From an uncultured bacterium (GTDB taxonomy: Bacteria > Bacillota > Clostridia > Oscillospirales > Oscillospiraceae), in NCBI GenBank assembly GCA_947073515.1, contig CAMTMC010000013.1, forward strand, positions 1 through 50,431: a DNA stretch of 50,431 nucleotides, in the 5' to 3' direction. The number at the start of each line of letters is the position of its first letter. Position 1 is the stretch's first letter. The position numbers and the translations under genes were made by a program. Below, piece by piece: positions 23,783 to 31,971 of the stretch. Under the pieces are notes generated by a model. It made no database searches. It was not told where the DNA came from and saw only the letters and a program-made list of their open reading frames with translations.

Positions 23783-26581
23783 TTAGCCTCCCATCATGCC
23801 CATCAAGGTGGAGCTCTGGGAGTTCATCTGGTTGATGAGCATCTCCAGCCGGCTGAACTGGCTGGTGTAGCGGTCCACCTGGTCGGCCAGCTTATCCTGC
23901 CACTTCTCGACTTCATCATTCAGGCTGTCAATCTTGTCCTGCAGGGTGTTGTCCAGCAGGGACAGGGAGCTCAGCGGCGTGCCGGCGTGCTGGACCAGCA
24001 GGCCCTTGGGCTCGCCGGTGAGCTTGGCGTAGCTGTCCAGGTAGGTCTTCAGGTTCTGCATCACGCCGTCAGTGGAGGCGCCGTTCTCGGTGCTCTTGGT
24101 GAAAGCCTCCATCACCTTATCCGGGTCGCTGTCCAGCATAGCGCGCAGCTTATCCTCGTCCAGAGTGATGCTCATGGTGTTGTCCGCAGCGGAGAAGGTC
24201 TCTGAGATGCCCATCTGGCGCAGGATGCCGCCGTCCTCCCCGGCGGGGGAGAAGATATAGCTCAGCTTCTCATACAGGCCGGACAGCATGCTGTCACCGA
24301 ACAGGATGCCCTGCTTGGCCTTCTCCTCGTAGTTCTTCTGGGCGCTCTCGGACAGGTCGGACATCTGGTCATCGGTGAGAGGCTCGTAGGAGGAGCCGTT
24401 GGTCTTCTGGGCGGGCAGGGTGGAGTAGGCCTTCTTGATCTCCCCGATCATCTCGTTGTAATCCTTGATCATGTCCTTGACGGCGTCCACAATCTTATCC
24501 GCGTCAGAGGTGCTCTTGAAGCTGACGCCGTTGGCGCCGGGGTTGCTCACCGGCTTGCCGTCCTTGTCCACGGAGGAGTCGAAGGTGTCCTTGAAGTTCA
24601 GGGTCATGCCGTCGATGTTCACGCTGTTGGAGGAACGGGTCATCTCCATCTGGGTGCCGTTGATGGTGACGGAGAACTTGGCGTCCTGGCCGGCGGTGTA
24701 GCCCTTGGGAGCGTTTCGCTCATCAAATTTGACCGGGTCGTTGTAGGGGTCCTTAATGTCGATTTCGGCCGCCGCGCCGGTCTTCTTATTTGTCGCCTCA
24801 ATCTTGCCCGTATACTCATTGAAGGAAAACACATTGTCTGTGCCCATGATAGATTTATTCAGATTATCCACGACATCCTCAATGCGGGTATCCGTGGTAA
24901 TAGACATCTCTTTCTGGCCGCTCCCAGCGATGGAAAAGGTAACTCTTCCGGTATCGCCTGGCTGCAGCCATGTGAGGCCGTAGGCCTCGGCAAAGCTCTT
25001 CTGCCCGCCGTTCATCTCGATTTTGCCGAACATGGCCTGGGCCAGGCCGTCGCCGAAGTCAATCTTTCCGTCGGCGCCGGTCTCCTTGGCGTTGAAGACG
25101 AACTCGCCAGTGGTCTTGGAGTAGCTGACCTTCACGCCGGCCTCGGCGTTCTCGTTGATGTCGCTCATGATCTCAGACAGCTTGGTGTCCTTGGTGTACT
25201 CGCCGATGACCACGCCGTTGAGCTTGAACTCGTAGAGGTCCCTGCCCTTGTCATCCTTGCCCGAGGGCGTCAGGTTATCAAAGGCGCCGTCCTTCAGCAG
25301 CTTGCCCAGGGTCTTGTCGGTGTTCATATAGGAGGTGGCCACCCGGCCGATGCCCAGGGTCTCGCCCACGTCGGAGTTGATCAGCAGGTTGGTGGCGCCG
25401 CCCTCCAGCTTGAAGTTCAGCTTGCCGTCAGTGAGGTTCACAGACACCTTGCCGCCGTAGGCCTTCTCCATCTCGCTGTTCAGGGCATCGGCGTAGGCCT
25501 GGTGGACCTTATCCATGGTGGCGCTGTCCTCAGTGCCGTCCGCCTTAAAGGTCACGTCCTTGCCGTCTTTATCCTTGATGGTATAGGTGCCGTCCTCATT
25601 CTTGGTGATCTTGGGCAGCTTGATGGTGCGGTTGACGCCGTCCAGGTTCATATTCAGGGTCTTGCCGGACAGGTACTCCACGTTGTCGACATCCTTGGTG
25701 AGCGCCAGGTCCTTCACGATGATCGCGGAGGGCCGGTCCTTCTCGGCGTTGTCCAGGTTCAGGCCCAGCACATTGGCCACGTTGCCGCTGGCCCCGGACA
25801 GATAGACGGAGTTTTTGGCGTCGGATTTATCGCTGAATACGATGCCGTTGAGATCCACATCCACTTTGATGCGGTCGGTGGCGGACACGGTCTCGCCGCT
25901 GTTCAGGGTGATCTTCTCGTTGGAGAGCTTGTCGTTGATGAGGGCGGCCAGAACCTCGGTCTCACTGGGGTCTTTGCCGTTCTCGTTCTTCAGCTTCGCC
26001 CGCAGCTCATCCATCCGCTCCACGTCGGACACCTGGTCGAAGTTGATGCTGATGGTCTTGCTGCCGTAGGTCAGGCTCAGGGAGCCCTGAAGGGTACCCA
26101 GGGTGGTCTTGCCGTCCAGGTCCAGGGCGGTGTCCGCCTCAATGGTCTTGCCGTCGCCCCGGTTCAGCTCGCTGCCGGTGACATACCGGGCGGAGGTGGC
26201 CAGCTGGGACACATTGTTCAGGACGATGTCACTGTCGGACCTGCCGCTGGCGGTGACCCGGTCGGCGTACATGCCGCTGGTGACCACCTTCATGGCGTTG
26301 TTGAAAAAGCTGCTGGAGAGCAGGTTGGTGCTGGAGCTGAAGGAGGTGTACTTGTTGGTGAAGGCCACCATTTTGGAGATAATGCTCCGGTAGGCCTCCT
26401 GCTGCCACCCGATTTTTGTTACCTTCTGGTTCAGTCCGTTGATCTTCTGCTGATAGCCCTGTACCAGGCCCTCAATCATGCCCTCGGTGTCCAGGCCGCT
26501 GGCCAGGCCGCTGACAATGTTTCTGCTGTTGTACAGGCTGCTCATCATGTTGTTGCCGCTGACTCCGTTAATAGAGGCCAT
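23783..26581 (-). CDS. fliD: FliD, flagellar filament cap (large variant)
   Basis: 932 residues from ATG 26581, eight bases after GGAG; ATG 26587 is too close to that RBS. FliD_N is visible at the start (GLASGLDTEGMIEGLVQ, then KINGLNQKVTKIGWQQEAYRSI). FliD_C spans roughly the last 300 residues and ends in a coiled coil (KIDSLNDEVEKWQDKLADQVDRY). Usual FliD proteins are 450-600 residues. Here the exposed middle (~130-620) is expanded with several beta-rich, Asp/Lys-rich blocks, in which a pattern of L/V-xx-KDGxx turns recurs. The cap is needed for filament growth, and the exposed domains often mediate adhesion. It is first in the fliD-fliS-fliT operon, behind a sigma-D-like promoter. Confidence 0.95.
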   Translation of the reverse strand: MASINGVSGNNMMSSLYNSRNIVSGLASGLDTEGMIEGLVQGYQQKINGLNQKVTKIGWQQEAYRSIISKMVAFTNKYTSFSSSTNLLSSSFFNNAMKVVTSGMYADRVTASGRSDSDIVLNNVSQLATSARYVTGSELNRGDGKTIEADTALDLDGKTTLGTLQGSLSLTYGSKTISINFDQVSDVERMDELRAKLKNENGKDPSETEVLAALINDKLSNEKITLNSGETVSATDRIKVDVDLNGIVFSDKSDAKNSVYLSGASGNVANVLGLNLDNAEKDRPSAIIVKDLALTKDVDNVEYLSGKTLNMNLDGVNRTIKLPKITKNEDGTYTIKDKDGKDVTFKADGTEDSATMDKVHQAYADALNSEMEKAYGGKVSVNLTDGKLNFKLEGGATNLLINSDVGETLGIGRVATSYMNTDKTLGKLLKDGAFDNLTPSGKDDKGRDLYEFKLNGVVIGEYTKDTKLSEIMSDINENAEAGVKVSYSKTTGEFVFNAKETGADGKIDFGDGLAQAMFGKIEMNGGQKSFAEAYGLTWLQPGDTGRVTFSIAGSGQKEMSITTDTRIEDVVDNLNKSIMGTDNVFSFNEYTGKIEATNKKTGAAAEIDIKDPYNDPVKFDERNAPKGYTAGQDAKFSVTINGTQMEMTRSSNSVNIDGMTLNFKDTFDSSVDKDGKPVSNPGANGVSFKSTSDADKIVDAVKDMIKDYNEMIGEIKKAYSTLPAQKTNGSSYEPLTDDQMSDLSESAQKNYEEKAKQGILFGDSMLSGLYEKLSYIFSPAGEDGGILRQMGISETFSAADNTMSITLDEDKLRAMLDSDPDKVMEAFTKSTENGASTDGVMQNLKTYLDSYAKLTGEPKGLLVQHAGTPLSSLSLLDNTLQDKIDSLNDEVEKWQDKLADQVDRYTSQFSRLEMLINQMNSQSSTLMGMMGG

Positions 26582-26669
26582 TTTCATCGCTCCTTTATAT
26601 GGGTAGTTTGTGGTTGTTAAAACTTACTTTCAGACTTGAAAAGAAAAAACGGGAATACTCTGTACTTTT

Positions 26670-26696
26670 TTATCGTCCTGTAGTATTATAAAGTTA
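26670..26696 (-). promoter_or_regulatory. Sigma-D/sigma-28-like promoter for fliD-fliS-fliT
   Basis: On the minus strand TAAC (26696-26693), a 15-base spacer and GACGATAA (26677-26670), compared with consensus TAAA-N15-GCCGATAA: one mismatch in each element. It fits the late-class timing expected of fliD. The intergenic span to parA also carries the divergent, unassigned parA promoter. Confidence 0.65.
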
Positions 26697-26736
26697 ATAC
26701 TTCCAGAGAAAGAATTTAAATTCAGGGGGAGATATT

Positions 26737-27525
26737 TTGTCCACTGTTATCGCGATCACCAATCAGAAGGGCGGCGTCGGCAAGACCACCACCGCCTGTG
26801 CCCTGCTGGCCGGCCTGCATCAGCGGGGCGCCCGGGTGCTGGGGGTGGATCTGGACCCCCAGGGCAGCCTGGGCTTCTGCCTGGGGCTGGACATTGAGAA
26901 CTGCGCCACTGTCTACGATGTGATGAAAGGCACCTGCCCCATCCGCCAGGTCGTCACCCAGTCCGACTGCGGGGATATCCTGCCCTCTAACATCCTGCTG
27001 TCCGCAGCCGAGCTGGAGTTCAGCCGGCCCGGCCGGGAGTTTTTACTAAAAAACCAGCTGGCCGAGGTGGCCGATGAGTACGACTTCATCGTGATTGACA
27101 CCCCGCCCGCCCTCAACGTCCTCACCGTGAACGCCTATGTGGCCGCCGACGGGCTGGTGATCCCCATGGCGCCGGAGATCCTCAGCCTGCTGGGGGTGTC
27201 CCAGATCCGGGAGACCATCGACACCGTCCGCCGCTGCTACAACTCCCGGCTGCGGGTGCTGGGCATCGTTTTGAACAAGTACAACCAGCGCTTCACCCTG
27301 AACCGGGAGGTGCTGGATATGGCGGAGCAGATTGCCCAGCAGCTGGAGACGAAGGTGTTCCAGTCCAAAATCCGGGCCGGCGTGGTGGTGGCGGAGGCCC
27401 CTGCCCACGGGGAGAGCGTCCTCACCTACGCCCCCGGCTCCAAGGTGGCCCGGGACTTCCGCCTGCTGATCAATGAGATCACCCGGGAATATGGCTCCCT
27501 CCCCATCCGGAATGAGCCTATGTAA
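26737..27525 (+). CDS. ParA/Soj-family ATPase
   Basis: 262 residues from TTG 26737, six bases after AGGGGGAG; no better ATG exists upstream. The deviant Walker A is KGGVGKTT (11-18) with both the signature Lys11 and Lys16. Walker A' lies in DLDPQGS and Walker B in FIVIDTPPA. It matches Soj-type ParA of ~255 residues and has no N-terminal DNA-binding domain. It also lacks the N-terminal DQAxxLR motif of FlhG. There is no parB or parS next to it, so chromosome segregation is not implied. ParA proteins also position chemotaxis arrays and flagella. Its only operon partner is the ComFB/FliM-motif protein 21 bases downstream, so a positioning role for that protein or the flagellar switch is my preferred inference. 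Confidence 0.85.
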   Translation: MSTVIAITNQKGGVGKTTTACALLAGLHQRGARVLGVDLDPQGSLGFCLGLDIENCATVYDVMKGTCPIRQVVTQSDCGDILPSNILLSAAELEFSRPGREFLLKNQLAEVADEYDFIVIDTPPALNVLTVNAYVAADGLVIPMAPEILSLLGVSQIRETIDTVRRCYNSRLRVLGIVLNKYNQRFTLNREVLDMAEQIAQQLETKVFQSKIRAGVVVAEAPAHGESVLTYAPGSKVARDFRLLINEITREYGSLPIRNEPM

Positions 27526-27546
27526 CTTTGAAAAGGAGTGCCTGCT

Positions 27547-28530
27547 ATGGCCAAAAATGCCAAGGGAAACAAAACTGCCCACGTATTGAATCTGCTCACC
27601 GCCCCCGGCTCCAAGGAGGCCGCCCCCGCTGACGAGCCCTCCACCGAGGGGGGCGTCCCTGAGACCCCCGCCGCCGAAGGGGCTGTCTCTGAAGCCCCGG
27701 CGGCGGTCTCCTCCCGCCCCCTGCTCCCCCCTATTTTAGAGGTGGCCCAGGCCAACGATGACAACCTGGCCCGGCAGATCCAGCAGGCGCTGGAGGACGA
27801 ATATCAGGCGGACGCCCCCGCTCAGGAGGAGAAGCCCTCCGAGCCTCCCGCCGCCGCTTCCGCACCCGCCGGCGGCAAGATGAGCCAGGAGGATATTGAG
27901 AAGCTGCTGGCCGGGGCGGCGGACACCCCCGTCCAAGCGGAGAAACCCGCCGAGTCTCCCGCCGCCGCTTCCGCCCCTGCCGGCGGCAAGATGAGCCAGG
28001 AGGACATTGAGAAGCTGCTGGCCGGCACGTCGGACACCCCCGCTCAGGAGGAGAAGCCCGCCGAGCCCCCCGCCGCCCCGTCCGCCCCGTCCGGCGGCAA
28101 GATGAGCCAGGAGGACATTGAGAAGCTGCTGGCTGGCACGGCGGATACCCCCGCTCAGGAGGAGAAGCCCGCCGAGGCTCCCGTGGAGGAGCCTGCTCCC
28201 CCGCCCCAGCCGGAGCCCGCCCCGACCCCCGAGGAAGACCCCTACAACGATTTGACCTATATCAATGTGATGCAGACCCTGGTGGAGGAGAAGGCCCCCC
28301 GATATATCGAGATGTTCGGCCTGTGCCCCTGCAAGCGCTGCGCCACCGATGTGGTGGCCCTCACCCTGAACAATCTGGTGCCCAAATACGTGGTCATGAC
28401 CAAGCAGGACATGATCCCCATGCTCACTGTGTATGAGGGGCGCTTTAACAGCACCATCTTCGCCCAGCTTACCCGGGCCTGTAAGACCGTGATGGATAAC
28501 CCCCGCCACGACCCCGGGCATAGTAAATAA
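27547..28530 (+). CDS. ComFB-domain protein with three FliM-N-like repeats
   Basis: 327 residues from ATG 27547, eight bases after AAAAGGAG. Residues ~1-90 are Ala/Pro/Glu-rich with one short helix (NLARQIQQALEDEY). Residues 93-203 are three 37-residue tandem repeats: an Ala/Pro/Glu linker, then GGKMSQEDIEKLLAG, with the Met at 112, 149 and 186. This helix resembles the N-terminal CheY-P-binding motif of FliM and FliY (LSQxEIDALLNG), keeping S, Q, I, acid, LL and G. A fourth, partial linker follows, then an acidic Pro-rich hinge. Residues ~235-320 are a ComFB domain (INVMQTLVEEKAPRYIEMF, then C260-P-C262-KR-C265, then VALTLNNLVPKYV). ComFB proteins are usually stand-alone at ~100 residues and have recently been reported to bind cyclic dinucleotides. 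Binding to CheY-P is inference. Confidence 0.85.
   Translation: MAKNAKGNKTAHVLNLLTAPGSKEAAPADEPSTEGGVPETPAAEGAVSEAPAAVSSRPLLPPILEVAQANDDNLARQIQQALEDEYQADAPAQEEKPSEPPAAASAPAGGKMSQEDIEKLLAGAADTPVQAEKPAESPAAASAPAGGKMSQEDIEKLLAGTSDTPAQEEKPAEPPAAPSAPSGGKMSQEDIEKLLAGTADTPAQEEKPAEAPVEEPAPPPQPEPAPTPEEDPYNDLTYINVMQTLVEEKAPRYIEMFGLCPCKRCATDVVALTLNNLVPKYVVMTKQDMIPMLTVYEGRFNSTIFAQLTRACKTVMDNPRHDPGHSK
27823..28155 (+). repeat. Three in-frame 111-bp tandem repeats inside the ComFB gene
   Basis: Units begin at 27823, 27934 and 28045. A partial fourth starts at 28156. The helix-coding part (for example 27991-28030 and 28103-28141) is almost identical between copies, while linker bases vary. Copies are close enough for slippage to change the number of motifs between strains. 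Confidence 0.95.
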
Positions 28531-28532
28531 TC

Positions 28533-28568
28533 AACAGCGGCATGACAGTAAACTGTCATGCCGCTGTT
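28533..28568. terminator. Terminator hairpin between the ComFB gene and the minus-strand membrane protein gene
   Basis: A stem of about 16 bp (28533-28549 with 28552-28568) at the convergent end of two transcription units. On the plus strand it is followed by CGTTTGTCCTT. It starts two bases after the ComFB stop codon. Confidence 0.75.
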
Positions 28569-28577
28569 CGTTTGTCC

Positions 28578-28988
28578 TTACAGTACCAGGGCGATCAGGG
28601 CGGGGACCAGGAACACCAGGCCAGGCAGCAGGCTGGACAGCAGGGAGCACAGGATCTGCTCATCCTTGTCCAGCTCGTCCCAGCTGACGATATGCTCATC
28701 CATGTAGTCGGCGATGTCCTTGCGGTTCCAGAAGGGCCGCTCCTTTTTCTCCCCCCGCTTGGGCGGGTTGATCCGGATGCCATCCAGCCGCAGATAGTGG
28801 ACCCAGGCGGACATAAACAGCACCAGGGCCCCTACCAGGAACCCGTCCCGCACCAGGAAAAAGTGGCCCTCGTTGAGATAGCGGTCCCACAGGAGGATCA
28901 GCGCCAGGGCGGCAGCCCCCTTAGCCACGGAGCGGTACAAAACAGCCCGCGCCATGTAGGCGGAGAACAGCTCTTTGATCTTTTTCAT
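28578..28988 (-). CDS. Small membrane protein of unknown function
   Basis: 136 residues from ATG 28988, eight bases after GGAGGG. Three hydrophobic segments are predicted (~21-38, ~45-66 and ~113-136), with a basic stretch and a hydrophilic loop (DIADYMDEHIVSWDELDKDE) between the second and third. I do not recognise a family. It is the last gene after oppF, separated by a 13-bp hairpin, so it may be transcribed by read-through or from its own promoter. Confidence 0.7.
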   Translation of the reverse strand: MKKIKELFSAYMARAVLYRSVAKGAAALALILLWDRYLNEGHFFLVRDGFLVGALVLFMSAWVHYLRLDGIRINPPKRGEKKERPFWNRKDIADYMDEHIVSWDELDKDEQILCSLLSSLLPGLVFLVPALIALVL

Positions 28989-29008
28989 GTTTGTATCCCT
29001 CCGTGACG

Positions 29009-29039
29009 CAGAATAGCCGCCTGAACGGCGGCTATTCTG
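29009..29039. terminator. Hairpin between oppF and the small membrane protein gene
   Basis: A 13-bp perfect inverted repeat (29009-29021 with 29027-29039, 5-base loop) just after oppF on the minus strand. There is no T-run on the minus strand, so it may attenuate or protect the oppF 3' end rather than fully stop transcription. Confidence 0.5.
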
Positions 29040-29049
29040 GACGATCGTT

Positions 29050-29988
29050 TTATTTTCCTTCAATCTCCCGGCGGTACTGATCCAGCTCACGCTGGTTGCC
29101 GTAAATGAAGTGGCCGGGAAGAATCTCCTCCCAAATGGGCTGGTCGGTGCTGTAATCGTGAATCGAGGGGTCGTAGATCAGCAGCTCCTTCTTCTTCTCC
29201 AGCTCGGGGTCGGGGATGGGCACCGCAGACAGCAGGGCCTTGGTGTAGGGGTGCAGGGGGTGAAGGAACAGCTCCTCCGCCTCCGCCAGCTCCACAATCC
29301 GTCCCTTATGGATGACGCCGATGCGGTCGGAGATGAAGCGCACCACCGACAGGTCGTGGGCAATGAACAGATAGGTCAGGCCACGGCTCTTCCGCAGGCG
29401 GTTGAGCAGGTTCAGCACCTGAGCCCGGATGGACACGTCCAGAGCGGAGATGGGCTCGTCAGCCACCACAAACTCGGGCTCCATAATCAGGGCACGGGCG
29501 ATGCCGATACGCTGACGCTGGCCGCCGGAGAACTCGTGGGGGAACCGGGAGGCGAACTCCGGCAGGAGGCCCACCTCCCGCAGGATGCTCTCCACCTTCC
29601 GCTTGCGGTCGTCCTCATCCTTGTACAGGTGGAAGTTGATCAGGCCCTCAGACACGATGTAGTCCACCTTGGCCCGCTCGTTCAGGGAGGCCATGGGGTC
29701 CTGGAAGATCATCTGGCACTTGCGGATGACCTCCTGGTCCAGCTCCTTGGAAATTTTTCCGCTGATGCGCTGGCCCTTGAACAGGATCTCGCCGCCGGTG
29801 ACCGGATTGATCCGGGTGATCGCCCGGCCGATGGTGGTCTTGCCGGAGCCGGACTCACCCACCAGGGAGAACGTCTCACCCTTATAGATATCAATGTTCA
29901 CATGGTCAACCGCCACAAACTTGTGCCGGCCGGTGCCAAAGCTAACCTGAAGGTCCTTGATCTCAATGAGTTTCTCTCTCTCGCTCAC
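29050..29988 (-). CDS. oppF: OppF-like oligopeptide ABC transporter ATPase
   Basis: 312 residues. The ATG overlaps the oppD stop by four bases (ATGA). Walker A is GESGSGKTT, the Q-loop lies in [11 protein letters not shown], the signature is [15 protein letters not shown], Walker B is [13 protein letters not shown] and the H-loop is IAHD. The C-terminal region has the oligopeptide/dipeptide ATPase extension ([15 protein letters not shown]). The last ~50 residues are longer than usual and lack the four-Cys cluster seen in many OppD/F. It pairs with OppD as a heterodimer to power peptide import. Confidence 0.95.
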   Translation of the reverse strand: MSEREKLIEIKDLQVSFGTGRHKFVAVDHVNIDIYKGETFSLVGESGSGKTTIGRAITRINPVTGGEILFKGQRISGKISKELDQEVIRKCQMIFQDPMASLNERAKVDYIVSEGLINFHLYKDEDDRKRKVESILREVGLLPEFASRFPHEFSGGQRQRIGIARALIMEPEFVVADEPISALDVSIRAQVLNLLNRLRKSRGLTYLFIAHDLSVVRFISDRIGVIHKGRIVELAEAEELFLHPLHPYTKALLSAVPIPDPELEKKKELLIYDPSIHDYSTDQPIWEEILPGHFIYGNQRELDQYRREIEGK

Positions 29989-31037
29989 TGACCAGTCACC
30001 TCCTCATGGCCCATCTTTTCCCGCAGCAGGCGGATGGTCTTGGGCTGCTCCACCTTGGGGGCCCTGGGGTCAAGATACCAGGTCTTGGCGCTGTGGGTGG
30101 GGGAGACGCTGAAGAAGGGCGGCTCCTCCTCGAAATCAATGGCCAGGGCCTGCTTGTTGCGGGGGGCGAAGGCGTCCCCCTTGACCTCCTGGAACAGGTT
30201 GGGCGGGGTGCCGTCGATGGTGGGCAGCTCCTCGCCCTTGATGCCCAGCTGGGGCAGGGAGGACAGCAGGGCCCAGGTGTAGGGGTGCCAGGGGTTGTAG
30301 AAGATCTCGTTCACCTGGCCGTACTCCACAATCTGGCCCGCGTACATCACCGCCACCCGGTCGGCCACGTTGGCCACAACGCCCAGGTCATGGGTGATGT
30401 AGATGACGGTCATGCCCAGCTCGTGCTGGAGATCCCGGATCAGGTTCAGGATCTGAGCCTGGATGGTCACGTCCAGGGCGGTGGTGGGCTCGTCGCAGAT
30501 GAGGATCTGGGGCCGGCAGGCCACGGCGATGGCGATGACCACACGCTGGCGCATGCCGCCGGAGAACTCATGGGGGTACTGGTTGGCCCGGCGCTCGGCG
30601 TCGGGGATGCCCACCTTCTTGAGCATCTCGATGGCCTCTTTACGGGCGGCCTCCCCTTTCAGGCCCTGGTTGAGCTCAATACTCTCCTGGATCTGCTTGC
30701 CGATCTTCTTCAGGGGGTTCAGGGAGGTCATGGGGTCCTGCATGACCATGGAGATCTTCTTGCCCCGGATGGTCATCCACTGCTTCTCCGTCTTGTACTG
30801 GGCGATATCCACGCCGCCGTACATGATGGAGCCGCCGGTGATCTTGCCGTTGGCGTCCAACATGCCCAGGAAGGACTTGGTGAACACCGACTTGCCGGAG
30901 CCGGACTCGCCCACGATGGCCAGCGTCTCGCCCTCATACAGGTCCAGGGAGCAGCGGCGGATGGCCTTCAAGGTCTTGCCCCGCAGGCTGAACTGGATCT
31001 CAATGTCCTTGGCGGACAAAATCGGTTCTTTTGACAT
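29985..31037 (-). CDS. oppD: OppD-like oligopeptide ABC transporter ATPase
   Basis: 350 residues from ATG 31037 (AGGGGGGAG upstream). Walker A is GESGSGKSV, the Q-loop lies in [13 protein letters not shown], the signature is [15 protein letters not shown], Walker B is [12 protein letters not shown] and the H-loop is ITHD. The oligo_HPY extension ([13 protein letters not shown]) follows. The signature and Q-loop are canonical, and the extension from ~285 lacks a visible Fe-S Cys cluster. It is 13 bases downstream of oppC. Confidence 0.95.
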   Translation of the reverse strand: MSKEPILSAKDIEIQFSLRGKTLKAIRRCSLDLYEGETLAIVGESGSGKSVFTKSFLGMLDANGKITGGSIMYGGVDIAQYKTEKQWMTIRGKKISMVMQDPMTSLNPLKKIGKQIQESIELNQGLKGEAARKEAIEMLKKVGIPDAERRANQYPHEFSGGMRQRVVIAIAVACRPQILICDEPTTALDVTIQAQILNLIRDLQHELGMTVIYITHDLGVVANVADRVAVMYAGQIVEYGQVNEIFYNPWHPYTWALLSSLPQLGIKGEELPTIDGTPPNLFQEVKGDAFAPRNKQALAIDFEEEPPFFSVSPTHSAKTWYLDPRAPKVEQPKTIRLLREKMGHEEVTGQ

Positions 31038-31050
31038 CTCGCTCCCCCCT

Positions 31051-31971
31051 TTACACGTGGTTTCTGGGGTCGGCGGCGTCGGAGAACGCGTTGCCTACCA
31101 GATAGAAGGTGATGGTAATCAGAGAGACAATGACCGCGGGGAAGATGAGCAGGTAGGGCTCATCCAGGAAGGAGTTGCGGGCGTTGCGCAGGAGCACGCC
31201 CAGGGAGGGCGTCTCCAGCCCCAGGCCCAGGCCCAGGTAGGACAGGGTGGACTCCAGGGCGATGGTGCCCGGGATGGACAGGGCCAGGCGCAGGATGACC
31301 ACGCTCACCAGATAGGGGAAGATATTCTTGGTGAGCACCCGCCGCACCGGGGTACCCAGGCACCGGGAGGCCAGGTTGTACTCCCGGTCCCGGTACATGA
31401 GCACCAGGTTGCGGACGTTGCGGGCCATAATCAGCCAGCCGAAGGCGATCATCGCCACCGCCATGATGGTGAAGCTCTGGCCCACCAGCAGGGCGATCAG
31501 GGTCATGTAAATGATGTTGGGCACGTTGTTGATGATGTTGTACACCTCAGTGAGGGGGCGGTCCAGTACCCGCACATAACCCCACAGGCAACCGATGATC
31601 AGGCCCACCACACACTCGCCCAGAGCTACGATCAGGGCCAGCTTGATGGAGGTCTGAGCGGCGTACCACACCTGGCACCAGTAGTCACGGCCCAGGTTGT
31701 CAGTACCAAACCAGTACTCCGAGTTAGGCTCGATGAAGGCCAGACTGCTCTCCGGCACCAGGGTGGCGTAGTCATACTTGCTGATGGCAAGGGCTATGAA
31801 GGAGAAGATGACCAGGAAGAAGAATACACCGGCCATCACCACAGCGGACTTCTTCTTCAGGAAGTTCTGAAGGACAGACCGCCAATAGGAGTAGTTGGAG
31901 TAGCCGATACGCTCCGCCGCGTCCGCGGAATAGTCCACGAGGCGGAACAGTTCGTCCTGATTGTGGCTCAT
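31051..31971 (-). CDS. oppC: OppC-like oligopeptide ABC permease
   Basis: 306 residues. The start overlaps oppB by four bases. A long cytoplasmic N-terminus (~1-40) with YSYWRSVLQNFLKKKSAV precedes six predicted membrane helices. The extracytoplasmic sequence after TM1 contains YWFGTDNLGRDYWCQVWYA, typical of OppC/DppC. The EAA loop is seen as ALESTLSYLGLGLGLETPSLG. It forms the channel with OppB. Confidence 0.95.
   Translation of the reverse strand: MSHNQDELFRLVDYSADAAERIGYSNYSYWRSVLQNFLKKKSAVVMAGVFFFLVIFSFIALAISKYDYATLVPESSLAFIEPNSEYWFGTDNLGRDYWCQVWYAAQTSIKLALIVALGECVVGLIIGCLWGYVRVLDRPLTEVYNIINNVPNIIYMTLIALLVGQSFTIMAVAMIAFGWLIMARNVRNLVLMYRDREYNLASRCLGTPVRRVLTKNIFPYLVSVVILRLALSIPGTIALESTLSYLGLGLGLETPSLGVLLRNARNSFLDEPYLLIFPAVIVSLITITFYLVGNAFSDAADPRNHV

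Noticed and set aside
26737..27525. Naming the ParA protein FlhG/YlxH
   Set aside because: It lacks the FlhG N-terminal DQAxxLR motif and does not sit next to flhF; it looks closer to Soj-type ParA.
27823..28155. CRISPR-like or non-coding tandem repeat
   Set aside because: The 111-bp period is an exact codon multiple and keeps an open frame with a conserved helix; these are coding repeats.
27547..28530. Calling the ComFB-domain gene a competence gene
   Set aside because: No comFA or comFC is nearby, and the repeats and neighbours point to motility or signalling.
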